Below, in pieces: positions 56,301-63,337 of a stretch of 64,000 nucleotides of DNA. The stretch covers positions 3,162,001 through 3,226,000 of the forward strand of contig OZ241358.1 in assembly GCA_965200465.1 (NCBI GenBank), in the 5' to 3' direction. The position numbers and the translations under genes are program-made. Under the pieces are notes generated by a model, which was not told where the DNA came from, made no database searches, and saw only the letters and a list, made by a program, of their open reading frames with translations. The DNA is from Azophilus sp965200465 (lineage in GTDB: Bacteria; Pseudomonadota; Gammaproteobacteria; Pseudomonadales; Azotimanducaceae). How positions within the stretch are numbered: position 1 is the stretch's first letter; every line of letters starts with the position of its first letter.

Positions 56301-57580
56301 TGACATTCAATGAACCGGTCACGGCTTCCGGTCAGCCACAATTGTCGCTGACTGTAGGAACACGGACCTGGCAAGCAGCCTACCAGAGGTGTTCGGGCAA
56401 TGCTGGAGATGCGGATGGAACCTGTCGCGAGCTCGTCTTTAGCTACGTCGTCCAGCAAGGTGATAATGACGCCAACGGCATATCCACAGGAGCGTTAACG
56501 TTGAACGGGGGCACTATTCAGGACTCCGGCAACAACAACGCCGTCCTTGACTTAGGCGAATACGCCATTAATGACGCTTCGGCCCACAAGGTAGCCGGAG
56601 GGTCGTCACCGCCACCTCCACCACCTCCTAGTGGAGGGGGAGGGGGTGGCGGCGGAGGGGGCGGCGGAGCTCCCGCACCGCCGGCCAACGAGGCTCCTGA
56701 GGTCCTTGCCGACATTCCCACGCAAAGGCTTGCGGTAGGCGCCTCCGTGCAAATCGATCTAGCCGCCCACTTCAGTGACCCGGACGGCGATCCGCTCACC
56801 TATGGGGTGACGTCAACGGAGGCGACGGTGGCGACAGCGACCGTGTCGGGCGATGCTATGAACATTGCGGTCCATTCATCAGGGTGGACTTGGATATACA
56901 TAACAGCAAGAGATCCGCGGAGGCAGCAAGCCGGAATTTCGCTCCTTGTGTTGGCTTCGGTGCCGCCAAATATAGTCCGCGAAATCCCGGACGTCTCATT
57001 GGCCATTGGTGATTCCGCGCAGTTTGAGTTAGCCGACCATTTTCTCAACCCAGAAGGCCGCCCGCTTACCTACACAGTGGAGTCTTCGAACTCCGACGTG
57101 GCAGTGGCGGCTTTGCAGGGCAACATTATGAGCTTAGAAGCGCATTCGTCAGGCACGACCGAGGTGAGCGTCACGGCCGCCAACTCGTATGAACTCAACA
57201 CAACGTTGACCTTCACTGCAATGGTGTCGGCACCGCCGGAAGTGGTTGGCCAAATTGAGGATTTGACGTTGACCCCCGGCACTTCCATACGGATTGACTT
57301 AGCGGGCAAGTTCAGCGACCCGGAGAATGGTTTGCTCGCCTATGTCGCCGAGTCCACCGCCCCCGACATCGCAACCGTATCCACAGATGGCGGCACAGTG
57401 ACAATCGCCGCCAAGTTGCCGGGTGTGGCCACCGTGACCGTGACGGCGTTGGACCCCAACGATCTCAGCGTATCCCTTGACTTCTCGGTGACCGTGACCG
57501 CGATAGCGCGGACCCGCTGGGGCAGCTGGCGTTCAATACTCCTGCGGCAGCCAACCGTCAATACAGGCGATGAATCCTGA
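53369..57580 (+). CDS. Giant secreted repeat protein (eight Ig-like repeats, Pro/Gly linker, three cadherin-like domains)
   Basis: From ATG 53369 the 1403-residue product has a signal peptide (KSIWLAAVVFFAMPVFAWA). Eight repeats of about 120 residues follow, each opening like SGDTYGVGEIIE and closing like ALTLNGGTIQDSGGN. Near residues 1077-1108 a Pro7 then Gly12 linker leads to three repeats of about 90 residues starting EAPEVLADIPTQRLAVGASV (cadherin/Ig-like, DPDGDPLTY). The tail RTRWGSWRSILLR is not a sortase or known sorting signal. Such proteins are surface adhesins or matrix proteins. No secretion partner is adjacent. An upstream extension of the frame to 53159 is unlikely because it lacks a signal peptide. 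Confidence 0.85.
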   Translation: MKSIWLAAVVFFAMPVFAWAQGSQPVVDGVTIVSSPYNGNAYVFGEIISVRISFDQPITVPSDDDYLIQLTLTIGTNARKAGLLSLTTSSNDDLIFDYVVQYSDSDADGISIAADALTLNGGTIQGADSSNANLDLGSHAVSNDGNHKVDGSIDLAPNVISVSVVSRPESGDTYAKGEIIRVQVRFHEAVRRIDGNPQLALTLGMQTKQADYLACSSGFRSSVNFCRLAFFGYIVQPADSDSDGISISANALTLNGATIRDASGTNANLSLSGYTVSDVAGHKVAGSINRLPSVATMRTSIPQSGDTYGVGEIIEATITFSRLVKVTGAPQLTLGIGTQTKQAVYSGCTRDSWTDPAGLCEDLKFQYVVQSSDSDADGISIAADALTLNGGTIQGAAGSNANLSLGTHALTNFAIRKVDGNIDRTPAVNYLNFSYDSRPQTGDTYGVTEIVEIEVSFTEAVKVSGSPYLSLTIGTQTRQASNHRTGFLSPYLTFRYVVQASDTDANGISIGANSIALNGGTIQDSGGNNANLDHDAVGDVASRKVDGSIDHPPTIRRIWYWPKRQRTNTYGATEAIDVEVDFSETVTVIGNPQLGLTIGAQTRQATIIECTRRARSSAQGCISTGFRFRYVVQASDRDTDGVSIAANALDLNGGTIQDSAGNSANLNHDALGDDSDRRVDGSIDHVPAVIATVIDSDPRSGDTYIADELIEVGVSFDERVIVSGSPQLALTVGSQTRQAKFHPGYGVDPDNPQIGWYFRYIVLASDRDADGISVATDALTLNGGTIRDIAGNNANIMLTHDAVSDDAEHKVDGGTDRSPVINDSIFSKPQEGDTFGVGETIEIKLQVNEPVIITGTPQLALQVGTQTHQVEHAGCVAYFAAPEGSCRRLIFQYIVQAADSDSDGVSFTANALTLNGGTIRDAGGNNLNLMVDENYYDTSGDKVDGSIDRAPAVGSVSISSSPQNGNAYGVGETIEFTVTFNEPVTASGQPQLSLTVGTRTWQAAYQRCSGNAGDADGTCRELVFSYVVQQGDNDANGISTGALTLNGGTIQDSGNNNAVLDLGEYAINDASAHKVAGGSSPPPPPPPSGGGGGGGGGGGGAPAPPANEAPEVLADIPTQRLAVGASVQIDLAAHFSDPDGDPLTYGVTSTEATVATATVSGDAMNIAVHSSGWTWIYITARDPRRQQAGISLLVLASVPPNIVREIPDVSLAIGDSAQFELADHFLNPEGRPLTYTVESSNSDVAVAALQGNIMSLEAHSSGTTEVSVTAANSYELNTTLTFTAMVSAPPEVVGQIEDLTLTPGTSIRIDLAGKFSDPENGLLAYVAESTAPDIATVSTDGGTVTIAAKLPGVATVTVTALDPNDLSVSLDFSVTVTAIARTRWGSWRSILLRQPTVNTGDES
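56609..56652 (+). repeat. Imperfect 20-bp hairpin encoding the Pro/Gly linker
   Basis: The C-rich arm 56609-56628 (CCGCCACC...CCTCC) pairs with the G-rich arm 56633-56652 across a TAGT loop with three imperfect positions. The arms encode the proline run and the start of the glycine run, so the linker is a near-inverted duplication in DNA. It is a likely site of length instability. Confidence 0.7.
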
Positions 57581-57669
57581 ACCGACAATATGCTGCCGGC
57601 CGCGTTTGCCAAGCCAACCAGCCCAACACTAGAACTGCGTTTTATAGGTTCAGCCTAATTTCCCAAAAC

Positions 57670-58485
57670 CTAAATTCCCAGCACGTCTCCCATGTCGAAC
57701 AGGCCGTTCGATTTGCCGGCCAGGAATTTGGCGGCCCGGAGAGCGCCTTTGGCGAAGTTCATGCGGCTGGCTGCCCGGTGGGTGATTTCGATGCGCTCGC
57801 CCTCCCCGGCGAACAGCACACTGTGGTCGCCCACGATGTCGCCGCCGCGCAGGGCGCTGAAGCCGATGGTGGTGCGGCGGCGGGCGCCGGTTTCGCCTTG
57901 GCGCCCGTATTCGGCCACCTCGTCCAGGTCCCGCCCCAAGGCGCCCGCCAGGATTTGGCCGAGGCGCACGGCGGTGCCGGAAGGCGCGTCCATCTTGTGG
58001 CGGTGATGGGCTTCAATGACCTCTATGTCCACTTCGTCGCCCAGCGCCCGCGCCGCCTGCTCCACCAAGAGGAACATCAGGTTGACGCCGATGCTCATGT
58101 TGGGCGCCATCACAATGGGGATGGACTGTACGGCTTGGCGGATGCGCGCCAAGCCGGCTGCGTCGAAGCCGGTGGTGCCGATGACCATGCTCTTGCCGGC
58201 GGCGCGGCAGGCGTCCAACGCACCCAGGGTTGCTTGGGGCGCGGTGAAGTCGATGAGGGTTGCAAAGTCTTGCTGGGCTAGGGCGGCGGCGACGGAATCG
58301 ACCACCGGAACGCCCAAGGGGCCAATTCCGGCAAGAACGCCGGCGTCCATCTCCACTTCCTTGGCGCCGGGACGCTCGATGGCCGCGCCCAATTGCAGTT
58401 CGCCATCCAGAGCAACGGCCTGCGCCAAGGTGCGCCCCATGCGCCCAGCCGCGCCGGCCACGGCGATTCGCGTTTTAGCCGCCAT
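57670..58485 (-). CDS. dapB: 4-hydroxy-tetrahydrodipicolinate reductase DapB
   Basis: The 271-residue product from ATG 58485 has the NAD(P)-binding GAAGRMGR near residue 12 and the signature EAHHRHKMDAPSGTA, which holds the substrate-binding and catalytic His/Lys. It reduces hydroxy-tetrahydrodipicolinate in lysine and meso-diaminopimelate synthesis. Neighbour dnaJ is conserved in many gammaproteobacteria; here HigBA lies in between and carA does not follow. The longer upstream frame overlaps higA and is ignored. Confidence 0.95.
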   Translation of the reverse strand: MAAKTRIAVAGAAGRMGRTLAQAVALDGELQLGAAIERPGAKEVEMDAGVLAGIGPLGVPVVDSVAAALAQQDFATLIDFTAPQATLGALDACRAAGKSMVIGTTGFDAAGLARIRQAVQSIPIVMAPNMSIGVNLMFLLVEQAARALGDEVDIEVIEAHHRHKMDAPSGTAVRLGQILAGALGRDLDEVAEYGRQGETGARRRTTIGFSALRGGDIVGDHSVLFAGEGERIEITHRAASRMNFAKGALRAAKFLAGKSNGLFDMGDVLGI

Positions 58486-58546
58486 GCTCAACGGGCGGTC
58501 GACGCCGCCGGACGACGGACTGCACAACCGGGTGGGGAGAGTGGTT

Positions 58547-58807
58547 TCACGCCACCTTCCGCCGCACCGCCCACAGGTCATGCTCCGCCTGCATTCGCAC
58601 CCACATCTCGGCACTAGTTCCGAGGACCGATTCAAGAACCAACGCAAATGACGGCGAAATTCCCCTCTTGCCGTTAACGACCTCATTAACCTTGCGGGGA
58701 GAGCATCCGCACTTCCTTGCAAGGCTTGTTTGATTGAGCCCCATTTCAGCCATGTAAACCTCTGCGAGCACTTGGCCGGGATGCATTGGCATGGGATTGC
58801 TAATCAT
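58547..58807 (-). CDS. higA: HigA-family antitoxin (XRE helix-turn-helix)
   Basis: The 86-residue product starts at ATG 58807 (GAGG upstream). Its helix-turn-helix is LNQTSLARKCGCSPRKVNEV with the family's NGKRGISPSFAL and a C-terminal GTSAEMWVRMQ. The opening HPGQVLAEVYMAEMGLNQ is typical of HigA. It binds and neutralises HigB and represses the operon. It follows higB with overlapping codons; a TTG at 58822 would add five residues. Confidence 0.92.
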   Translation of the reverse strand: MISNPMPMHPGQVLAEVYMAEMGLNQTSLARKCGCSPRKVNEVVNGKRGISPSFALVLESVLGTSAEMWVRMQAEHDLWAVRRKVA

Positions 58808-58818
58808 GATGACCATCC

Positions 58819-59109
58819 TCAATGATAGTTTTCAATGGCAACCTCCGAAAATTCGCCTTTTTTGAACTTGAAAGTGATGCACCAAGGCAACTTGATCGTC
58901 ACACTCCAGTAGTCCCGCCTACCGCCATGCAATTTGTGCAAACGAACCCTCGGCGGTTCGCCTTTAACGCGCAAATCTTGCAGGGTCGAAGTTGCATGCA
59001 TGATCGTCAGCAGCGCTTTAGCCCGCGCCCATAGCTCTCTAGGCAGAACTTTGGATTGGTTTGTCGTCCATATGTCCTGGGCAGCCTTGCCCTTGAAGCT
59101 GACTATCAT
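58819..59109 (-). CDS. higB: HigB-family mRNA interferase toxin
   Basis: The 96-residue product has the RelE-fold HigB pattern: ELWARAKALLTIMHATSTLQ, LHGGRRDYWSVTIKLPWCIT, and a C-terminal FSEVAIENYH. HigB cleaves translated mRNAs on the ribosome and is inhibited by HigA. In the usual higBA order the toxin comes first. The pair has been inserted between dnaJ and dapB. Confidence 0.92.
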   Translation of the reverse strand: MIVSFKGKAAQDIWTTNQSKVLPRELWARAKALLTIMHATSTLQDLRVKGEPPRVRLHKLHGGRRDYWSVTIKLPWCITFKFKKGEFSEVAIENYH

Positions 59110-59120
59110 GCCAAGGCCAT

Positions 59121-59151
59121 ATTACACCATGCGGGATAGTGTAAATGACAA
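59121..59151 (-). promoter_or_regulatory. higBA promoter with overlapping inverted-repeat operator
   Basis: On the minus strand TTGTCA (complement of 59146-59151) is followed after 19 nt by TGTAAT (complement of 59121-59126). Overlapping it is a perfect inverted repeat TTACAC (59122-59127), 11-nt spacer, GTGTAA (59139-59144). This is the position expected for HigA autorepression, just upstream of higB. HigA binding here is inference. Confidence 0.55.
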
Positions 59152-59190
59152 TTATGTCCGCGGCGCCAAACTGGATGGCGTTTACGGAGC

Positions 59191-60330
59191 TTAAGGCTTC
59201 AGGCCGTCAAGGAAGTCCTTGACGCCTTGGAACCAGCCGCTTTCCTTGGGGGAATGCTCCTCTTCGCCCTGCTCCATGCTGCGCTTGAACTTGCGCAGCA
59301 ACTGCTTTTGGTGCTCCGTGAGCTTGACCGGCGTTTCCACCACCACCTTGCAGTGCAGGTCCCCCGTGGGGCCGCCGCGCACCGGGGTGACGCCCTTGCC
59401 GCGCAGGCGGAACAGCTTGCCGGTTTGGGTTTCCGGCGGCACCTTTAGCTTCACCCGTCCGGTCAGGGTGGGCACTTCGATTTCGCCGCCGAGGGCGGCG
59501 TCCACAAAGGAGAAGGGCGCCTCGCAAAACAGGTGGCGGCCCTCACGGACGAAGATGGGATGGTCGCGCACCTCCACCTGCACATACAGGTCCCCAGGCG
59601 GGCCGCTGCGCAGGCCGGCCTCGCCTTCGCCGGTTAGCCGAATGCGGTCCCCGTTATCGACGCCGGGAGGGATGCGCACCGACAGCTTCTTGCGCTCCTC
59701 CACCCGTCCGCGCCCGCCGCAACGGCGGCAAGGGTCGGTGATGACCTGGCCGGCGCCGCGGCAGCGCGGGCAGGTTTGCTGCAAGGAGAAGAAGCCTTGG
59801 GCAACGCGGATTTGGCCGGCGCCGGAGCACTCCGGGCAGGTGCTGGGGCTGGTGCCGGCCTTGGCGCCGCTGCCGTCGCAGTGCTCGCAGGCGGCCAGCA
59901 CGGGCACGGATATCTCCACCGTGTCGCCCTGCACGGCCTGCTCCAAGTCCAATTGCAGGGCGTACTGCAGGTCCGCCCCTCGGTTGCGGCTGCGCCCGCC
60001 GCGGGCACCGGCGCGGGCGCCGCCGAAGATGTCTCCAAAAACGTCGCTGAAGATGTCGCTGAAGCTGCCGTTGAAGCCGGCGCCGCCCATGCCGCCGGCG
60101 CTGGGGTCCACTCCGGCGTGGCCGAATTGATCGTAGGCGTTGCGCTTTTCGCGGTCCGTCAGAACCTCGTAGGCTTCGGAGGCTTCCTTGAACTTCTCCT
60201 CCGCGTTGGCGTCATCCGGGTTGCGGTCCGGATGGAGCTTCATGGCGAGGCGGCGGTACGCCTTCTTGATGTCGTCGTCCGAGGCATCCCGTTGCAGGCC
60301 CAGCACGTCGTAGTAGTCGCGTTTCGCCAT
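59191..60330 (-). CDS. dnaJ: Chaperone protein DnaJ
   Basis: The 379-residue product from ATG 60330 is a complete type I DnaJ: J domain with HPD in KLHPDRNPDD near residue 33, a Gly/Phe region, and four CxxCxGxG zinc repeats (CEHCDGSG, CPECSGAG, CPRCRGAG, CRRCGGRG). The C-terminal substrate-binding domain closes it. It stimulates DnaK ATPase and delivers substrates. It starts 35 bp after dnaK in the same operon. Confidence 0.97.
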   Translation of the reverse strand: MAKRDYYDVLGLQRDASDDDIKKAYRRLAMKLHPDRNPDDANAEEKFKEASEAYEVLTDREKRNAYDQFGHAGVDPSAGGMGGAGFNGSFSDIFSDVFGDIFGGARAGARGGRSRNRGADLQYALQLDLEQAVQGDTVEISVPVLAACEHCDGSGAKAGTSPSTCPECSGAGQIRVAQGFFSLQQTCPRCRGAGQVITDPCRRCGGRGRVEERKKLSVRIPPGVDNGDRIRLTGEGEAGLRSGPPGDLYVQVEVRDHPIFVREGRHLFCEAPFSFVDAALGGEIEVPTLTGRVKLKVPPETQTGKLFRLRGKGVTPVRGGPTGDLHCKVVVETPVKLTEHQKQLLRKFKRSMEQGEEEHSPKESGWFQGVKDFLDGLKP

Positions 60331-60365
60331 CTGTCCGTTTCCGCGCATGGATGCGCCGCGGCGCC

Positions 60366-62294
60366 CTACTTGCCTTTCTTGCCGTCGTCCTTGACCTCTT
60401 CAAACTCGGCGTCCACCGTGTCTGCATCGGCGGCGGGGGCCTTGCCGTCCCCGCCGTCCTCGGCGCCGCCGCCGGCCGCGTCAGCATAAGCCTTTTGCGC
60501 AAACTGCGTCGAGGCTTCCGTCAGCGCCTGCATCTTCGCTTCGACGACCGCCTTGTCCTCGCTCTTGAGGGCCTCCTCCAAGGCGGTTGCGGCGGCCTCC
60601 ACGGCCTGCTTGTCCGCATCATCCACCTTGTCCCCGGCGTCCTTGACCGCCTTGCGCGAGGCATGCACCAAGCCGTCCGCCTGGTTGCGCAGGTTGACCA
60701 TCTCGGCGAACTTCTCGTCGTCCGCGGCGTGGGCCTCGGCGTCCCGCACCATTTGTTCGATCTCCTCGTCGGACAGGCCGCTGGACGCCTTGATGACGAT
60801 GGACTGCTCCTTGCCGGTGGCCTTGTCCTTGGCGGAGACATTGAGGATGCCGTTGGCGTCCAAGTCAAAGCTCACTTCGATTTGCGGCATGCCGCGGGGG
60901 GCCGGCGGAATGTCCCGCAGGTCGAACTGGCCGAGGGACTTGTTCTGCGCCGCCTGCTTGCGCTCCCCTTGCAGCACATGGATGGTGACCGCGGTTTGGT
61001 TGTCGTCCGCGGTGGAGAACACCTGAGTCTTCTTGGTGGGGATGGTGGTGTTCTTCTCGATGAGTGCGCTCATCACCTTGCCCAAGGTCTCGATGCCCAG
61101 GGACAGGGGCGTGACGTCGAGCAGGAGCACGTCCTTGACGTCCCCGGACAGCACCGCGGCCTGAATGGCGGCGCCGATGGCCACCGCCTCGTCCGGGTTG
61201 ACGTCCCGCCGCGCCTCCTTGTTGAAGAACGCCTTGACCTTCTCCTGCACCAAGGGCATGCGCGTCTGGCCGCCGACCAGGATCACGTCGTCGATGTCGC
61301 CGACGCCTAGGGCCGCGTCCTTGATGGCGGTGCGGCAGGGGCCGATGGTGCGGTCCACCAACTCCTCCACCAAGGACTCCAGCTTGGCCCGGGACAGCTT
61401 CAGCACCAGGTGCTTGGGGCCGGATTGGTCGGCGGTGATGTAGGGCAGGTTGATCTCCGTCTGCTGGCTGTTGGACAGCTCGATCTTGGCCTTCTCCGCC
61501 GCCTCCTTGAGGCGTTGCAGCGCCAGCGGGTCGTTGTGCAGGTCGATGCCGTTCTCCCTTTTGAACTCATCGGCCAAGTAGTCGATGACCGTCAGGTCGA
61601 AGTCCTCCCCGCCGAGGAAGGTGTCCCCGTTGGTGGAAAGCACCTCGAACTGATGCTCGCCGTCGATTTCGGCGATCTCGATTATGGAGATGTCGAAGGT
61701 GCCGCCGCCTAGGTCATAGACGGCGATCTTGGCGTCCCCCCGCTTCTTGTCCAAGCCGTAGGCCAGGGCGGCGGCGGTGGGTTCGTTGATGATGCGCTTC
61801 ACGTCCAGCCCGGCGATCTTGCCGGCGTCCTTGGTGGCTTGGCGCTGCGAGTCGTTGAAGTAGGCGGGCACGGTGATGACCGCCTCGGAGACGTTCTCGC
61901 CTAGGTACTCCTCCGCGGTTTTCTTCATTTTCTTCAGCACTTCGGCGGAGATCTGCGGCGGCGCCAGTTTGTCCCCCTTGACGGCGACCCAAGCGTCCCC
62001 GTTGGCGGCGCTGTCGATCTTGTAGGGCACCATCTTGATGTCCTTCTGCACCACGTTGTCCTTGAACTTGCGGCCGATCAGCCGCTTGATGGCGAACAGG
62101 GTGTTGTTCGGGTTGGTGACGGCTTGGCGCTTGGCGTTCTGGCCGACGAGAATCTCACCGTCGTCCGCATAGGCGATGATGGAGGGGGTGGTGCGGTCCC
62201 CTTCGGAGTTTTCGACGACTTTTGCATCGCCGCCATCCAGCACGGCCACGCAGGAGTTGGTGGTGCCGAGGTCGATGCCGATGATCTTGCCCAT
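60366..62294 (-). CDS. dnaK: Chaperone protein DnaK (Hsp70)
   Basis: The 642-residue product has the ATPase phosphate motif IIGIDLGTTNSCVAV at the start, the phosphate-2 motif VYDLGGGTFDISI and the adenosine motif DVILVGGQTRMPL. The substrate domain and tail end VDAEFEEVKDDGKKGK. It binds unfolded proteins in an ATP-driven cycle with DnaJ and GrpE. A sigma-32-type promoter lies about 77-102 bp upstream. Confidence 0.98.
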   Translation of the reverse strand: MGKIIGIDLGTTNSCVAVLDGGDAKVVENSEGDRTTPSIIAYADDGEILVGQNAKRQAVTNPNNTLFAIKRLIGRKFKDNVVQKDIKMVPYKIDSAANGDAWVAVKGDKLAPPQISAEVLKKMKKTAEEYLGENVSEAVITVPAYFNDSQRQATKDAGKIAGLDVKRIINEPTAAALAYGLDKKRGDAKIAVYDLGGGTFDISIIEIAEIDGEHQFEVLSTNGDTFLGGEDFDLTVIDYLADEFKRENGIDLHNDPLALQRLKEAAEKAKIELSNSQQTEINLPYITADQSGPKHLVLKLSRAKLESLVEELVDRTIGPCRTAIKDAALGVGDIDDVILVGGQTRMPLVQEKVKAFFNKEARRDVNPDEAVAIGAAIQAAVLSGDVKDVLLLDVTPLSLGIETLGKVMSALIEKNTTIPTKKTQVFSTADDNQTAVTIHVLQGERKQAAQNKSLGQFDLRDIPPAPRGMPQIEVSFDLDANGILNVSAKDKATGKEQSIVIKASSGLSDEEIEQMVRDAEAHAADDEKFAEMVNLRNQADGLVHASRKAVKDAGDKVDDADKQAVEAAATALEEALKSEDKAVVEAKMQALTEASTQFAQKAYADAAGGGAEDGGDGKAPAADADTVDAEFEEVKDDGKKGK

Positions 62295-62370
62295 TTTGCT
62301 GTTGCTCCAGGTTTGGTTTCCGCTCCATCCCAGCCGATGGCGGAGCGGCCTTTAGAATCCGTCAACTGTC

Positions 62371-62396
62371 TATGGGGGCTGCCGGGGTTATTTCAA
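62371..62396 (-). promoter_or_regulatory. Sigma-32-type heat-shock promoter of dnaK
   Basis: Reading the minus strand, TTGAAA (complement of 62391-62396) is separated by 13 nt from CCCCATA (complement of 62371-62377), matching the RpoH consensus (CTTGAAA, CCCCATNT). Transcription would start about 70 nt before the dnaK ATG. No CIRCE repeat is seen nearby. Confidence 0.75.
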
Positions 62397-62459
62397 TGCG
62401 CCAACTCGGGTTCCGTGGACGGCGCAGCAAACGTCTTGACTAGGGGCCAGCAACAGGCC

Positions 62460-63116
62460 CTAGCCTTCACTCCCCGCCTCGGGGGGCTTGGCGACGATCA
62501 CCTTGGCGGCGCGCAGCAGCCGCCCGTTGAGCAGATAGCCCTTTTGCATCACCTCCATGACGGAGTTGGGCTCCGCATCCGGGTTCTCCACCAGCGCCAT
62601 GGCCTCGGAACGGGCCGGGTCAAAGGGTTCGCCCAAGGGATCCACCTGTTCGATGCCGTTCTTCCTCAAGGTGTCCAGCAAAAGCTTAAGGGAGAGCGCA
62701 ACGCCATCCGCCACGGCCTTGACGTCGGTTGCGGCGGCGGCGCTTTCGGCGGACTTCTGCAAACCGTCCAAGGCCGGCAGCAGATCCTTGGCGAAGCGCT
62801 CCAAGGCGAACTTGTGGGCGTTCTCGACATCCCTCGCGGCGCGGCGGCGAATGTTCTCCACCTCCGCCTGTGACCGGAGCGCCTGATCCTTAAGTTGGTC
62901 GATCTCCTCCTTGGCGGACTCCAGGGCGGCTTGCTGCGCCGCTGCATCCAAATCATCCCCGCCGTTGGTTCCTGCGGCACCGACCTCAGAGTCCTCCGGC
63001 GCCGCGGTCGGGGGTTCAGCTTCCGGCGCCGCCGGCGCCTGCTCTTCAGCCGGAGTTGCTGGCGCGGCTGGCGCGGTCGGCGCCGCACCGCCTGCCTTCG
63101 GGGATTTTTTCGCCAT
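62460..63116 (-). CDS. grpE: Nucleotide exchange factor GrpE
   Basis: The 218-residue product has a Lys/Ala/Glu/Pro-rich N-terminal tail (about 70 residues, longer than usual). The GrpE helical region follows with LRSQAEVENIRRRAARDVEN and a beta domain ending VMQKGYLLNGRLLRAAKVIV. It releases ADP from DnaK. The gap to dnaK (165 bp) holds the dnaK promoter, so grpE and dnaK can be separate units. Confidence 0.95.
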   Translation of the reverse strand: MAKKSPKAGGAAPTAPAAPATPAEEQAPAAPEAEPPTAAPEDSEVGAAGTNGGDDLDAAAQQAALESAKEEIDQLKDQALRSQAEVENIRRRAARDVENAHKFALERFAKDLLPALDGLQKSAESAAAATDVKAVADGVALSLKLLLDTLRKNGIEQVDPLGEPFDPARSEAMALVENPDAEPNSVMEVMQKGYLLNGRLLRAAKVIVAKPPEAGSEG

Positions 63117-63146
63117 GATGCGCCCTTGCCCAGTTTCCAGCCCTGC

Positions 63147-63175
63147 ACAATGGGGCCGGCACCGCAGGATTCAAC
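63147..63175 (-). promoter_or_regulatory. Sigma-32-type promoter upstream of grpE
   Basis: On the minus strand GTTGAAT (complement of 63169-63175) is followed after 13 nt by CCCCATTGT (complement of 63147-63155), 30 nt before the grpE ATG. It resembles the dnaK promoter including the spacer length. No HrcA-type CIRCE inverted repeat is seen in 63117-63337. Confidence 0.65.
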
Positions 63176-63337
63176 CGGGAATGGGCGGCCAACGCTCGTC
63201 GCCGGCGCGATCTTGAGCGCCCAGATTGGGTTCGGAACCCAGCGCCCCGCCTTGCCAACGTGATTCCAGCACAGGCGCAAAGCGCCCAGACCGCGCAAGC
63301 AAGGCGCCGGGCTTTGGTTTTCGCGGCAGGTGCGCGA

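Noticed and set aside
63117..63337. CIRCE element upstream of grpE
   Set aside because: No TTAGCACTC-type inverted repeat with a 9-nt spacer was found; the region matches a sigma-32 promoter instead.
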